From contig NZ_JAUOQM010000048.1 in NCBI RefSeq assembly GCF_030547685.1, forward strand, positions 348,998-412,997: a stretch of 64,000 nucleotides of DNA. Direction: 5' to 3'. Below, in pieces: positions 55,915 to 64,000 of the stretch. Position numbers and translations under genes: made by a program. This DNA is from Gilvimarinus sp. 2_MG-2023. GTDB lineage: Bacteria; Pseudomonadota; Gammaproteobacteria; Pseudomonadales; Cellvibrionaceae. Below the pieces are notes generated by a model. That model had not been told where the DNA came from, did not search any database, and saw nothing but the letters and a program-made list of their open reading frames with translations. The first letter of the stretch is position 1; the number at the start of each line of letters is the position of its first letter.

Positions 55915-56337
55915 TTACAGGGCTGCGCGACCCTCATTTTGAATTCTCTGCACCATGGCCTTTAAACCATTGCCGCGGGTAGAACTCAAATGACTGAGCA
56001 GGTTCAACTCATCAAAGTAAGCATCGATGTCATAGTCGGCAACCTGGGCGGCTGATTTACCATTATAAGCCGCCAGCACAATCGCGAGCAGCCCTTTAAC
56101 GATAAAGGCGTCGCTATCGGCAACAAAATATAACTTGCCCTCCCGAAGCTGGCTATCGAGCCAAACCTGACTTTGACAACCACGCACTAAGTTTTGTTCG
56201 GTTTTAGCCGATTCAGCCAGTGGTGGCAACTCTTTCCCTAAATCGATTATGTATTTGTAGCGCTCTTCCCAATCGTCAAAAAAGCTCAGAGTATCGACGA
56301 TATCCTCTGCGCTCACATCCACACCAAACTCTGTCAT
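55915..56337 (-). CDS. sufE: Cysteine desulfuration protein SufE
   Basis: Accepts sulfur from SufS and passes it to SufB for Fe-S assembly. The acceptor cysteine is C54 in L-V-R-G-C-Q-S-Q-V-W. I chose the ATG at 56337 (140 residues); a TTG four codons earlier is less likely. It is the last gene of the nine-gene iscR-suf operon. Confidence 0.95.
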   Translation of the reverse strand: MTEFGVDVSAEDIVDTLSFFDDWEERYKYIIDLGKELPPLAESAKTEQNLVRGCQSQVWLDSQLREGKLYFVADSDAFIVKGLLAIVLAAYNGKSAAQVADYDIDAYFDELNLLSHLSSTRGNGLKAMVQRIQNEGRAAL

Positions 56338-56364
56338 TGCCTCTCCCAAGGTTAAATAAGCCGG

Positions 56365-56904
56365 CTAAAAGAACATACCGGTTTCAAGCTGGGCCTCTTC
56401 ACTCATCATATCGCGGCTCCAGGGTGGGTCAAATACCAGCTCCACCTCTACCTGGCGAACATTAGGTACACGCCCCACACGATACTCAACATCGCCCACC
56501 AGTACCGGCCCCATACCACAAGCAGGAGCTGTTAAGGTCATAGTAATGCCCACATGGCCTGCAGCCTGATCAATATCCAGGGTGTAGATTAGCCCCAAGT
56601 TAACCAGGTCGACTGGTATCTCTGGATCGTACACGGATTTTAACGCCGACCAGACTTGTTGTTCGTGGATGACGCCATCGCCCAAGTCAGCAAAGTTGAG
56701 CAGCTCAGGTTCTTTACCAATTGCGGCCGCATCCAGCCCGTCAACTCGCACCATCTGACCTTGGTAGCTCAAAGTGTAGTTGCCGCCGAGCGCCTGCGTG
56801 ATAGTGACGAAGGTATCCTTGGCAATGGTCAGTGGCGTACCGTCCGGCACACGCCGTGCTGGACACTCGGCCAGAGTAACCACCATTTCTCTTTCTAGCG
56901 CCAT
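56365..56904 (-). CDS. sufT: Fe-S assembly protein SufT (MIP18/DUF59 family)
   Basis: Putative Fe-S maturation factor. The N-terminal region (1-75) is specific to SufT; the MIP18-type domain (about 80-165) has V-Y-D-P-E-I-P-V-D-L-V-N-L-G-L-I-Y and T-L-T-A-P-A-C-G-M-G with the conserved Cys. The 179 residues are normal. An AGGA site precedes the ATG. It lies between sufA and sufE. Confidence 0.93.
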   Translation of the reverse strand: MALEREMVVTLAECPARRVPDGTPLTIAKDTFVTITQALGGNYTLSYQGQMVRVDGLDAAAIGKEPELLNFADLGDGVIHEQQVWSALKSVYDPEIPVDLVNLGLIYTLDIDQAAGHVGITMTLTAPACGMGPVLVGDVEYRVGRVPNVRQVEVELVFDPPWSRDMMSEEAQLETGMFF

Positions 56905-56913
56905 GTATGATTC

Positions 56914-57279
56914 CTAGCCGATATTAAAGCTTTCCCCACAACCGCAGTAATCCTGCGCATTGGGATTGCGAAACTCCAACTGTCGATTCAACCCCTCGGT
57001 AACATAATCAATGCAAGTACCTCGCACGACCGGAACGCTAGCCGGATCAACATAGAGTTTAATACTGTTGTCGAGCGTCAAAACGATATCATCGGTTGAA
57101 GGGGCTGCAACCAAGTCCAGAACATACATATACCCAGTACAACCGCTTTCTTTGACTGATAAACGAACCGCCTGAGCGTCATTGGCGTCTTGCGCCAATT
57201 GCTGCTTCAGGTGTTCAGCGGCAGTGGGAGTAACATCCAGCAAAGAGGTGTCTGCTGGGTTAAAACTTTCTACACTCAT
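56914..57279 (-). CDS. sufA: Iron-sulfur carrier protein SufA (HesB/IscA family)
   Basis: A-type carrier that delivers Fe-S clusters. The three family cysteines are in E-S-G-C-T-G-Y and the C-terminal C-G-C-G-E-S-F. I chose the ATG at 57279 (121 residues) with GAGG seven bases upstream. It lies 12 bases after sufS. Assignment to SufA rather than another A-type protein rests on its place in the operon. Confidence 0.9.
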   Translation of the reverse strand: MSVESFNPADTSLLDVTPTAAEHLKQQLAQDANDAQAVRLSVKESGCTGYMYVLDLVAAPSTDDIVLTLDNSIKLYVDPASVPVVRGTCIDYVTEGLNRQLEFRNPNAQDYCGCGESFNIG

Positions 57280-57297
57280 ACCCAAACCTCGTGATAT

Positions 57298-58521
57298 TTA
57301 CGCGAGAAACATTTTGGCCTTCTTAAGGCCGGCGATCAGTCGATCGACATCATCGTGCGTATTGTAAAGACTAAAACTGGCCCTGACGGTTCCGGGAATA
57401 CCGAATTGATCCATGATGGGTTGTGCACAATGATTGCCTGTACGCACGGCAATCCCCTGCTGATCGAGAATCATGCCAATATCTTGTGGGTGGGCAAAAT
57501 CGCTGACAAAGCTCAAGACTGCCACGGCACTCTCAGCTTTACCTACCAGCGGATACCCTCCTATGGCCGCTAATTCTGCGCGCGCGCGATGAAGCAACTC
57601 TGCTTCATGACGATCGGCCGCACTGCGGTCTAGGCCTTGTACAAAATCCACCGCCGCAGCCAAACCCACGGCCCCGGCAATATTAGGCGTACCCGCCTCA
57701 AATTTGTAGGGCAATTGATTGTAGGTGGTGCCGGCAAAGCTAACCGATTCGATCATTTCACCGCCGCCCTGATAGGGCTGCATAGCTTCCAGCAATTCAC
57801 GCTTACCGTACAAGACACCCATGCCCGTAGGACCAAACATTTTATGGGCCGAAAAGGCGTAAAAATCGCAACCCAGCTCGACCATATTGACTGGCCAGTG
57901 TGCAATGGATTGAGCAGCGTCAATCAACACCTTGGCCCCGGCTTTGTGCGCCAACTCAATAATATGGGCCACTGGGTTTACCGAACCCAAGGCATTAGAG
58001 ACATGACCGACTGCAACCATTTTGACCCGCTCATCCAACAACGACTCGAAAGCCGCCATATCAATGGCGCCATCGGCATCAACCGGAATCGGCTCTACAT
58101 TGGCACCGCGTTTTTGCGCAATCATTTGCCAGGGCACAATATTGGCGTGATGCTCCATTGCCGACACCAAAACTCGATCGCCAGCGGTTAAATTTTGCTC
58201 ACCCCAACTAGCCGCAACGACATTAATACTTTCAGTGGTGCCCCGGGTCCAAAGTATCTGATCTTTGGAGGGCGCACCAATAAACTGAGCGACCTTTTCT
58301 CTGGCTCCTTCAAAAACCTCTGTGGCCCGATCACTAAGCGCGTGTGCGCCACGGTGAACATTGGCATTATCGTGCCGGTAGTAATTGGCAATTGCCTCAA
58401 TCACAGACTCTGGCTTTTGCGTAGTGGCCGCATTATCCAAGTACACCAACGGCTGCCCATTTACTTCTTGCTGTAAAATGGGGAAGCGCGAGCGCACCTC
58501 GGCAACATCAAAGTGACTCAA
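57298..58521 (-). CDS. sufS: Cysteine desulfurase SufS
   Basis: PLP enzyme that removes sulfur from cysteine (group II). The PLP lysine is K227 (S-A-H-K) and the active cysteine C365 in T-G-N-H-C-A-Q-P. I propose the TTG at 58521 as the start: GGAGG lies nine bases before it, it gives 407 residues (E. coli 406), and it puts K and C one position from the E. coli numbers. The only upstream ATG would lie deep inside sufD. Confidence 0.94.
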   Translation of the reverse strand: MSHFDVAEVRSRFPILQQEVNGQPLVYLDNAATTQKPESVIEAIANYYRHDNANVHRGAHALSDRATEVFEGAREKVAQFIGAPSKDQILWTRGTTESINVVAASWGEQNLTAGDRVLVSAMEHHANIVPWQMIAQKRGANVEPIPVDADGAIDMAAFESLLDERVKMVAVGHVSNALGSVNPVAHIIELAHKAGAKVLIDAAQSIAHWPVNMVELGCDFYAFSAHKMFGPTGMGVLYGKRELLEAMQPYQGGGEMIESVSFAGTTYNQLPYKFEAGTPNIAGAVGLAAAVDFVQGLDRSAADRHEAELLHRARAELAAIGGYPLVGKAESAVAVLSFVSDFAHPQDIGMILDQQGIAVRTGNHCAQPIMDQFGIPGTVRASFSLYNTHDDVDRLIAGLKKAKMFLA

Positions 58522-58525
58522 ACGC

Positions 58526-59818
58526 TTAAGCCTCCATCTGCAGCAAAGATTCTGAACGGCCAAATTGCTGAGCAATGATAGGCAACAAAAAATCTACGAC
58601 CGCCGAGTTTTCAATACCCTGAATCAGCTCATTGATAAACCCAAAGCTGATCATGATTTGCGCTTGATCTTTATCAATTCCACGAGTCTGTAGGTAATAC
58701 AGAGACTCGTCATCCAGCTGGGCCACCGTGGCGCCGTGTGCACAGCGCACATCGTCAGCGTAAATTTCTAATTCGGGCTTGGTATCAACCTCAGCTTTAT
58801 TGGAGGTCAATAGATTTTTGTTGGACAGCTCGGCCAGAGTTTTTTGTGCATCCTGGTGAATATGAATGCGCCCATTAAAAACCGCTTTAGCTCGATCGCC
58901 AATAATGCCGCGAAACACTTCACTGCTGGTGCAATGAGGAACACAGTGTTGAATATTGGTGTGGTAGTCCACCACTTGTTTTCCACGCGGCAAGTAAACG
59001 CCATTGAGATCGACATGAGCGCCACTACCACGATGGGTTAACACGTAGTCATTGCGAATCAACTCAGCACCCTTCGCAAACGCAAAGCCATTGAACTGCG
59101 CGTCACGCCCCAATTCAACAAATACGCCACCGACATGAGTGATGCCCTCACCTTCAAGATTTAAACGGTAGTGTTTGCATTTGGCATTGGCCGCCATCAC
59201 TATCTCAGTGTAAGAGGCCACTAAATTATTTTGCTGATCAGAATCAGTATTAAACTGCTCGATTATCTCAGCCTCAGCGCCCTCACCTAGCACGACCAAA
59301 TGCCGAGTACTGGATAATTGTGCCGCATCGCCGGTACTGTAATTTAATAAATAAATCGGCTTATCTAATTGCTGTCCCGCCTGCACATAAATCAAGGCGC
59401 CTTGCTCTAAGGTAGACTCACTTAACGCGGCAAACAAATGCTCGCGACTATCGGCCAAACGTCCCAAATGTTGTTGAATAAGGGCTGACTGCTCGGCATT
59501 CGCCGATGCTAATAGTGTAATCTCGGCGGGCAATGAATCGGAAAGCGACTCGGCAAAAACACCGTTAACAAACACCAGCCGATAGGCCGGAGACTGCACG
59601 CTCGCCACCGATTGAAAATCGACAGAACTTGTTTCCGATGGTGTTAGAACTTTTTTCGCCAAACCGGCAAGTGGGGTGTATTTCCAATGCTCGGTGCGTC
59701 GTGTCGGCCAAGGTGTGGCCGCAAAACGTTCGGCGCCCTGCTCACGTAACCCAGACAACCAATCAGGGGCACTTTGTTGCTCAGCCAGTTCTAGCACACG
59801 GGTTTGTAACACACCCAT
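58526..59818 (-). CDS. sufD: Fe-S scaffold subunit SufD
   Basis: Partner of SufB in the SufBC2D scaffold. The long right-handed beta-helix core is visible, with the conserved C-terminal part D-V-R-C-A-H-G-A-T-V, whose His is important in SufD. The ATG at 59818 (430 residues) overlaps the sufC stop (TAATG); an upstream in-frame ATG lies inside sufC. Confidence 0.95.
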   Translation of the reverse strand: MGVLQTRVLELAEQQSAPDWLSGLREQGAERFAATPWPTRRTEHWKYTPLAGLAKKVLTPSETSSVDFQSVASVQSPAYRLVFVNGVFAESLSDSLPAEITLLASANAEQSALIQQHLGRLADSREHLFAALSESTLEQGALIYVQAGQQLDKPIYLLNYSTGDAAQLSSTRHLVVLGEGAEAEIIEQFNTDSDQQNNLVASYTEIVMAANAKCKHYRLNLEGEGITHVGGVFVELGRDAQFNGFAFAKGAELIRNDYVLTHRGSGAHVDLNGVYLPRGKQVVDYHTNIQHCVPHCTSSEVFRGIIGDRAKAVFNGRIHIHQDAQKTLAELSNKNLLTSNKAEVDTKPELEIYADDVRCAHGATVAQLDDESLYYLQTRGIDKDQAQIMISFGFINELIQGIENSAVVDFLLPIIAQQFGRSESLLQMEA

Positions 59819-60567
59819 TAAGCCACCTCGCCTTCTAGCCAACCGTAACCTTTCGCTTCCAATTCTTTGGCCAGTGATTTATCACCAGACTTGACAATTT
59901 TACCGTCGGCCAAGACATGTACGTAATCGGGCACAATATAATCTAACAGGCGCTGATAGTGCGTCACGACAATAAAACTACGCTCAGTATCGCGCATGGC
60001 ATTAACGCCATCGGCCACTGTTTGCAGAGCATCTATATCCAGGCCAGAGTCAGTCTCATCTAAGATGCACAAGCTGGGCTCAAGTAACATCATCTGTAAA
60101 ATTTCATTGCGTTTTTTCTCGCCCCCGGAGAAGCCTTCGTTAACGCCACGCTTCAAAAATGCTTGATCCAGTTTGACCTGCTTGCTCGCCTCACGCGCCA
60201 TTTTCATAAACTCAACGCTGGACAACTCGCTTTTGTCTTGCGCCTTGCGAACCGCATCCACCGAGGCTTTCAGAAATTCCATATTGCTAACGCCGGGGAT
60301 TTCCACCGGGTACTGAAACGCCAAAAACAAACCTAGGTGCGCGCGCGCCTCAACATCCAGCTCCAGCAGATTTTGCTGATTAAAGGTCACACTACCACCT
60401 GTCACCTCAAATGCCTCGCGGCCAGCTAACACACTACCCAGCGTGCTTTTACCAGCGCCATTGGGGCCCATGATGGCATGCACTTCACCTGGCTTAACTG
60501 TCAGATTTAAGCCTTTTAGGATTTCTTTTTCTTCAACTCGTGCGCACAATTTATCAATCGTTAACAT
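59818..60567 (-). CDS. sufC: Fe-S assembly ATPase SufC
   Basis: ABC-type ATPase that drives conformational change of SufB-SufD. Walker A is G-P-N-G-A-G-K-S-T near 36-44, the signature region G-F-S-G-G-E-K-K-R-N-E near 150, and Walker B C-I-L-D-E-T-D-S-G-L-D near 169. I chose the ATG at 60567 (249 residues), the usual start M-L-T-I. Confidence 0.97.
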   Translation of the reverse strand: MLTIDKLCARVEEKEILKGLNLTVKPGEVHAIMGPNGAGKSTLGSVLAGREAFEVTGGSVTFNQQNLLELDVEARAHLGLFLAFQYPVEIPGVSNMEFLKASVDAVRKAQDKSELSSVEFMKMAREASKQVKLDQAFLKRGVNEGFSGGEKKRNEILQMMLLEPSLCILDETDSGLDIDALQTVADGVNAMRDTERSFIVVTHYQRLLDYIVPDYVHVLADGKIVKSGDKSLAKELEAKGYGWLEGEVA

Positions 60568-60611
60568 AATCAGTATTCTCAAACGGTACCGACTCAAGAT
60601 CGGTAAAAATT

Positions 60612-62048
60612 TTAACCTACCGAACCTTCTAGGCTCACTTCCAGCAGCTTGCCCGCTTCTACAGCAAACTCCATAGGCAACTCTTTAAAAACCTCGCGAC
60701 AGAAGCCATTGACGATCATGGAAACCGCTTTTTCTGGATCCAAGCCCCGCTGCTGACAGAGGAACATTTGATCATCGCTCACCTTAGAGGTGGTTGCCTC
60801 GTGCTCAATAACAGCCGATGGGTTTTTACTTTCAATATAAGGGAAAGTATGAGCACCACAGCGATCACCAATCAGCAATGAATCGCACTGGGTGTAGTTA
60901 CGCGCACCGTCGGCGCCCGGATTCATACGTACCAAACCCCGATAGACATTTTGACTTTTACCGGCAGAAATACCTTTCGAAATAATGGTAGAACGAGTGT
61001 TCTTACCAATATGAATCATCTTGGTGCCAGTATCGGCTTGCTGGTAATTGTTGGTCAGAGCCACCGAATAAAATTCACCCACGCTGTTATCACCGCGCAA
61101 CACGCAACTTGGGTATTTCCAGGTCACAGCAGAGCCGGTCTCTACTTGCGTCCAGCTGATTTTAGCGCTGGTATGGCAAACCCCGCGCTTGGTCACAAAA
61201 TTATAAATACCGCCTTTGCCTTCTTCATCACCTGGGTACCAGTTCTGCACCGTCGAGTATTTGATTTCGGCGTTATCGTTAGCGACCAGCTCAACAACGG
61301 CTGCGTGCAGCTGGTTTTCGTCGCGCATAGGCGCAGTACAACCTTCGAGGTAACTGACGTGAGAGCCCTCTTCGGCGATAATCAAGGTCCGCTCGAACTG
61401 GCCGGTATTTTGTTCGTTAATACGAAAATAGGTCGACAACTCCATCGGGCAACGTACGCCTTTGGGAATGTAGACAAATGAACCATCGGAAAACACTGCA
61501 GAGTTAAGCGCGGCAAAATAGTTGTCTTTTTGCGGCACCACTGAGCCCAAATATTTCTTTACCAACTCGGGGTATTTTTCCACCGCCTCACTGATCGAGC
61601 AAAACAAAACACCTGCCTCGGCCAGTTTTTCACGAAAGGTCGTCACCACGCTGACCGAGTCAAACACCACATCCATGGCGACACCGGCGAGCATTTCTTG
61701 CTCGTGCAGTGGAATCCCCAATTTTTCATAGGTCTCCAGCAATTTGGGGTCAACTTCATCCAAGCTTTGCGGGCGATCTTCCATACTTTTGGGTGTTGAA
61801 AAGTAGGATATCGCTTGATAGTCAGGCGCGGTATAGTTGAGGTGTGCCCAATCGGGCTCCTCCATTTCCTGCCAGGCACGAAAAGCCTGCAGGCGCCACT
61901 CCAACAACCATTCCGGCTCTTTCTTTTTGGCCGAAATAAACCGCACCACATCTTCGTTAAGACCTGGCGGTAAGGTTTCTGTATCAATCGCGGTATGAAA
62001 ACCCGCGGCGTAGTCTTTCCTGATTAGGTGTTCAACCTGTTCAGACAT
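60612..62048 (-). CDS. sufB: Fe-S scaffold subunit SufB
   Basis: Main scaffold on which the nascent cluster forms. The conserved core has the [17 protein letters not shown] block and the C-terminal I-E-H-E-A-T-T-S-K. The ATG at 62048 (478 residues) is preceded by AGGAGAGGAG. It lies 150 bases after the iscS-like gene, a gap with a small CTTCAC/GTGAAG hairpin at 62061-62077. Confidence 0.96.
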   Translation of the reverse strand: MSEQVEHLIRKDYAAGFHTAIDTETLPPGLNEDVVRFISAKKKEPEWLLEWRLQAFRAWQEMEEPDWAHLNYTAPDYQAISYFSTPKSMEDRPQSLDEVDPKLLETYEKLGIPLHEQEMLAGVAMDVVFDSVSVVTTFREKLAEAGVLFCSISEAVEKYPELVKKYLGSVVPQKDNYFAALNSAVFSDGSFVYIPKGVRCPMELSTYFRINEQNTGQFERTLIIAEEGSHVSYLEGCTAPMRDENQLHAAVVELVANDNAEIKYSTVQNWYPGDEEGKGGIYNFVTKRGVCHTSAKISWTQVETGSAVTWKYPSCVLRGDNSVGEFYSVALTNNYQQADTGTKMIHIGKNTRSTIISKGISAGKSQNVYRGLVRMNPGADGARNYTQCDSLLIGDRCGAHTFPYIESKNPSAVIEHEATTSKVSDDQMFLCQQRGLDPEKAVSMIVNGFCREVFKELPMEFAVEAGKLLEVSLEGSVG

Positions 62049-62199
62049 CTTTCTCCTCTCCTTCACCTATAGTGAAGTGGGCAGGGTTTCTGCCGTGCTA
62101 ATCATTTGCAGCTCTATGGCTGCCCAAATCGTTGCGGCCTTTAGCCGTCTATTTTTACTGAATCATTTCTGGTGTATAAATCGGTACGGAACAGACTCA

Positions 62200-63354
62200 T
62201 CAGGCGCGCCGAGGCTGTTTACCGCCCTGCAGACCCAACACCACTTGTCGTATATGGGCTGCCGCTTGCTCAATATCGTCGGCGTCGGTGTAACGGCCGA
62301 GGCTGATCCGAATTGATGCCAGTGCATCCGCAGCGCTCAATCCGATAGCGTTTAACACATAACTGGGCGACATACTGGCCGAGGTACATGCCGAACCGGT
62401 TGATACTGCCAATTGCCGCAAGCTCAACAGTAAAACTTCGCCATCTATACCGGTAAAAGCTACATTTAAATGGCCGCACACCCGCTCGGCACCCTCGCCA
62501 TTTAGGCGCACACCAGGCAGATCGCGAATCGACTGCCAGAGTCGGTCGCGCAATTTACTAATACGAGAGGTTTCTTCCGTTAAAACCTGACCGGCCAGCT
62601 CGCAAGCCAAGCCAAAACCGACACACTGGTGCGTAGGCAAGGTGCCCGAACGCATACCCCGCTCGTGGCCGCCGCCGTGTATTTGTGCTTGTACAGCGAT
62701 ATTGGGACTGCGCTTTACATAGAGTGCACCAATACCTTTAGGGCCGTAGCACTTGTGAGCCGAAAGCGACAGCGCATCTACCTTCAGCGCGTCTAGATCA
62801 ATGGGCAGCTTGCCCAGTGCCTGGGCGGCATCGACATGCAGTAAAACACCCGCCTTTTGACAGAGGGCAGATATATCCGCAATGGGGTTGACCGTGCCCA
62901 ACTCATTGTTAACCCACATCACGCTAACCAGCCGTGTATTGGGTTTTAGCAGCGCCTCAATTCGCTCTGGCAATATCGTGCCATCAGCGGTGGGCTCGAC
63001 AAAATCGACCTCGATGCCCTGCTCTTTTAGCCAGAGCGCCACATCCAGCACCGCTTTGTGTTCGATACTGGATACAATCAGATGATCGCCAGGCCGGCAC
63101 AGACCTTTAAGGGCCAGGTTGTTGGATTCAGTCGCACCGCTGGTCCAAACTATTTCCCGGGCATCGGCGTTTATCAAAGCGGCCACCTGACCGCGAGCGG
63201 CCTCCACGGCCTCTTCGGCGCGCCAACCATACACGTGTGAACGCGACGCCGGGTTGGCAAAATTGCCCTCTTCGGTCAGGCACTGAGCCATGGCCTCGGC
63301 AACTTTTGGCGCAACCGGCGTGGTGGCGGCATAATCTAAATATATCGGGTTCAT
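62200..63354 (-). CDS. Cysteine desulfurase, IscS/NifS (group I) type
   Basis: A second cysteine desulfurase in the operon. Group I features: PLP lysine K201 in S-A-H-K-C-Y-G-P-K-G, and the active Cys C323 on the long loop S-T-G-S-A-C-T-S-A. The 384 residues are close to IscS (404), but the C-terminal IscU-docking tail is shorter. It follows iscR by 12 bases. No iscU, hscA, hscB or fdx is present, so it probably works with the Suf scaffold or supplies sulfur to tRNA and thiamine enzymes. Confidence 0.92.
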   Translation of the reverse strand: MNPIYLDYAATTPVAPKVAEAMAQCLTEEGNFANPASRSHVYGWRAEEAVEAARGQVAALINADAREIVWTSGATESNNLALKGLCRPGDHLIVSSIEHKAVLDVALWLKEQGIEVDFVEPTADGTILPERIEALLKPNTRLVSVMWVNNELGTVNPIADISALCQKAGVLLHVDAAQALGKLPIDLDALKVDALSLSAHKCYGPKGIGALYVKRSPNIAVQAQIHGGGHERGMRSGTLPTHQCVGFGLACELAGQVLTEETSRISKLRDRLWQSIRDLPGVRLNGEGAERVCGHLNVAFTGIDGEVLLLSLRQLAVSTGSACTSASMSPSYVLNAIGLSAADALASIRISLGRYTDADDIEQAAAHIRQVVLGLQGGKQPRRA

Positions 63355-63366
63355 GTCGCCTTACCG

Positions 63367-63840
63367 TTAGCTGAGATCACTGCAGACAATGTTCTGCAAA
63401 TCTAGCTCGCTCTCTTGTCGCCGACAAACAGCCTGTATGTCTTGTCTGGCCACCAGATCGGCTAAGCTGATACCGCTGAGAAACTCATGGATTTGGCCGC
63501 TAAGATCCTGCCATAAGTGATGTGTAATGCAGATTTGACCGTCTTGACAGTCACCGGCACCGTTACACTTTGTGGCATCCAGTGACTCATTCACCGCATC
63601 GACCACCGCCGCCACCGACACCATAGCCGAGGTCTGAGCCAAACGATAACCACCCCCTGGCCCGCGCACACTAATGACCAGCGACTCGCGGCGCAACTTG
63701 GAGAACAGTTGCTCCAAATAGGACAGAGAGATCCCCTGCCGCTCCGAGATGTCAGCAAGGCTCACCGGGCCCGCCTCACTGTGCAAGGCGAGATCGAGCA
63801 TGGCGGTTACCGCGTAGCGGCCTTTGGTGGTTAATCGCAT
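63367..63840 (-). CDS. iscR: Fe-S cluster regulator IscR
   Basis: Rrf2-family repressor that senses Fe-S status. The winged helix-turn-helix occupies 1-65, and the cluster ligands C92, C98, C104 and H107 are at exactly the E. coli IscR positions. The 157 residues are normal. It heads the suf operon and has a near-consensus type 1 operator in its own promoter. Confidence 0.96.
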   Translation of the reverse strand: MRLTTKGRYAVTAMLDLALHSEAGPVSLADISERQGISLSYLEQLFSKLRRESLVISVRGPGGGYRLAQTSAMVSVAAVVDAVNESLDATKCNGAGDCQDGQICITHHLWQDLSGQIHEFLSGISLADLVARQDIQAVCRRQESELDLQNIVCSDLS

Positions 63841-63861
63841 AGAATTTCAGACTGATTTGCA

Positions 63862-63886
63862 ATAACTGAGTATTTTACTCAACTAT
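63862..63886 (-). promoter_or_regulatory. IscR type 1 operator
   Basis: A 25-base near-palindrome on the minus strand, half-sites ATAGTTGAGT and ACTCAGTTAT around an A/T centre. It matches the E. coli type 1 consensus at 22 of 25 positions; two of the three differences are a symmetric C/G swap in the two arms. It covers the -10 box of the iscR promoter, so holo-IscR should block RNA polymerase. Confidence 0.78.
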
Positions 63887-63900
63887 TACCCTTGTGCCAA
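63872..63900 (-). promoter_or_regulatory. Sigma70 promoter of the iscR-suf operon
   Basis: On the minus strand TTGGCA, a 17-base spacer and TAAAAT, each hexamer five of six to consensus. The start would be near 63865, about 25 bases before the iscR ATG. The IscR operator overlaps its -10 region. The stretch from 63901 to the right edge shows only a GCCCC/GGGGC hairpin and no gene I can support. Confidence 0.75.
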
Positions 63901-64000
63901 GTGCCCCTACCTTAGCGGGGCCGTAAAACCCGTCCCAGAGCTACTGATCTGAGTCGGATTTTGGATTTTCAGCATGGTATATGTAATTTTGTGTGGATGT

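Overview
The window is a piece of a gammaproteobacterial chromosome. The gene families, the joint flg/che block, the IscR-suf operon and the tsaB-adk neighbourhood all resemble marine Pseudomonas- or Cellvibrio-like lineages. I would guess Cellvibrionales or a relative, but raw sequence alone does not fix the genus. Coding density is very high. No insertion sequence, prophage, CRISPR array or integrase is visible, and no gap between genes exceeds 300 bases (the largest, 11380-11663, holds only one inverted repeat).

Region 1 (1-8100) is the flagellar and chemotaxis block. cheV, cheR and flgB-C-D-E run leftward and diverge from flgA, flgM and flgN running rightward. The promoter sites fit a flagellar hierarchy: a sigma54-type site before flgB, and near-consensus sigma28 sites before cheV, before flgM and, 17 kb away, before a chemoreceptor gene at 25314. 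FlgE is about twice the usual length. A tRNA-Arg(CCU) with its own promoter and rsmE follow. Region 2 (8932-15200) carries a membrane PAS-GGDEF-EAL protein, ttcA with a small coupled unknown gene, and a PilZ protein followed by an Aer-type energy-taxis receptor. This part therefore joins c-di-GMP signalling to taxis.

Region 3 (15275-27164) is mixed housekeeping: bioA, trpS, a homologue of the tRNA-queuosine mannosyltransferase, aminopeptidase apeB, tsaB, a Lys/Ala-rich histone-like protein, adk, a small ribbon-helix-helix-like protein, a shikimate-kinase-family protein, a second chemoreceptor and a CvrA/NhaP2-type antiporter. Region 4 (27255-30648) holds three RNA-related genes (RNase II type, EVE, CvfB/S1). 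Region 5 (30635-38533) looks accessory and stress related: a YceI lipoprotein, a LysR regulator, two pirins, and a LysR gene divergent from a DJ-1/PfpI - YqhD - CurA operon for reactive carbonyls.

Region 6 (38677-45666) has guaB-guaA with an intrinsic terminator between them, xseA, and a TPP riboswitch controlling thiO-thiS-thiG. Region 7 (45808-55798) is two classic housekeeping clusters: der-bamB-yfgM-hisS and ispG-rodZ-pilW-rlmN-ndk. Region 8 (55915-63840) is a nine-gene Fe-S assembly operon, iscR-(iscS-like)-sufBCDS-sufA-sufT-sufE. A sigma70 promoter in front of iscR overlaps a near-consensus type 1 IscR operator, which predicts feedback repression by [2Fe-2S]-IscR.

I found no clearly new multi-gene system. 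The most unusual items are the expanded FlgE, the bacterial QTMAN homologue beside apeB, the unknown Cys-rich gene coupled to ttcA, and the hairpin between sufE and ndk that carries a TATAAT box in its loop.
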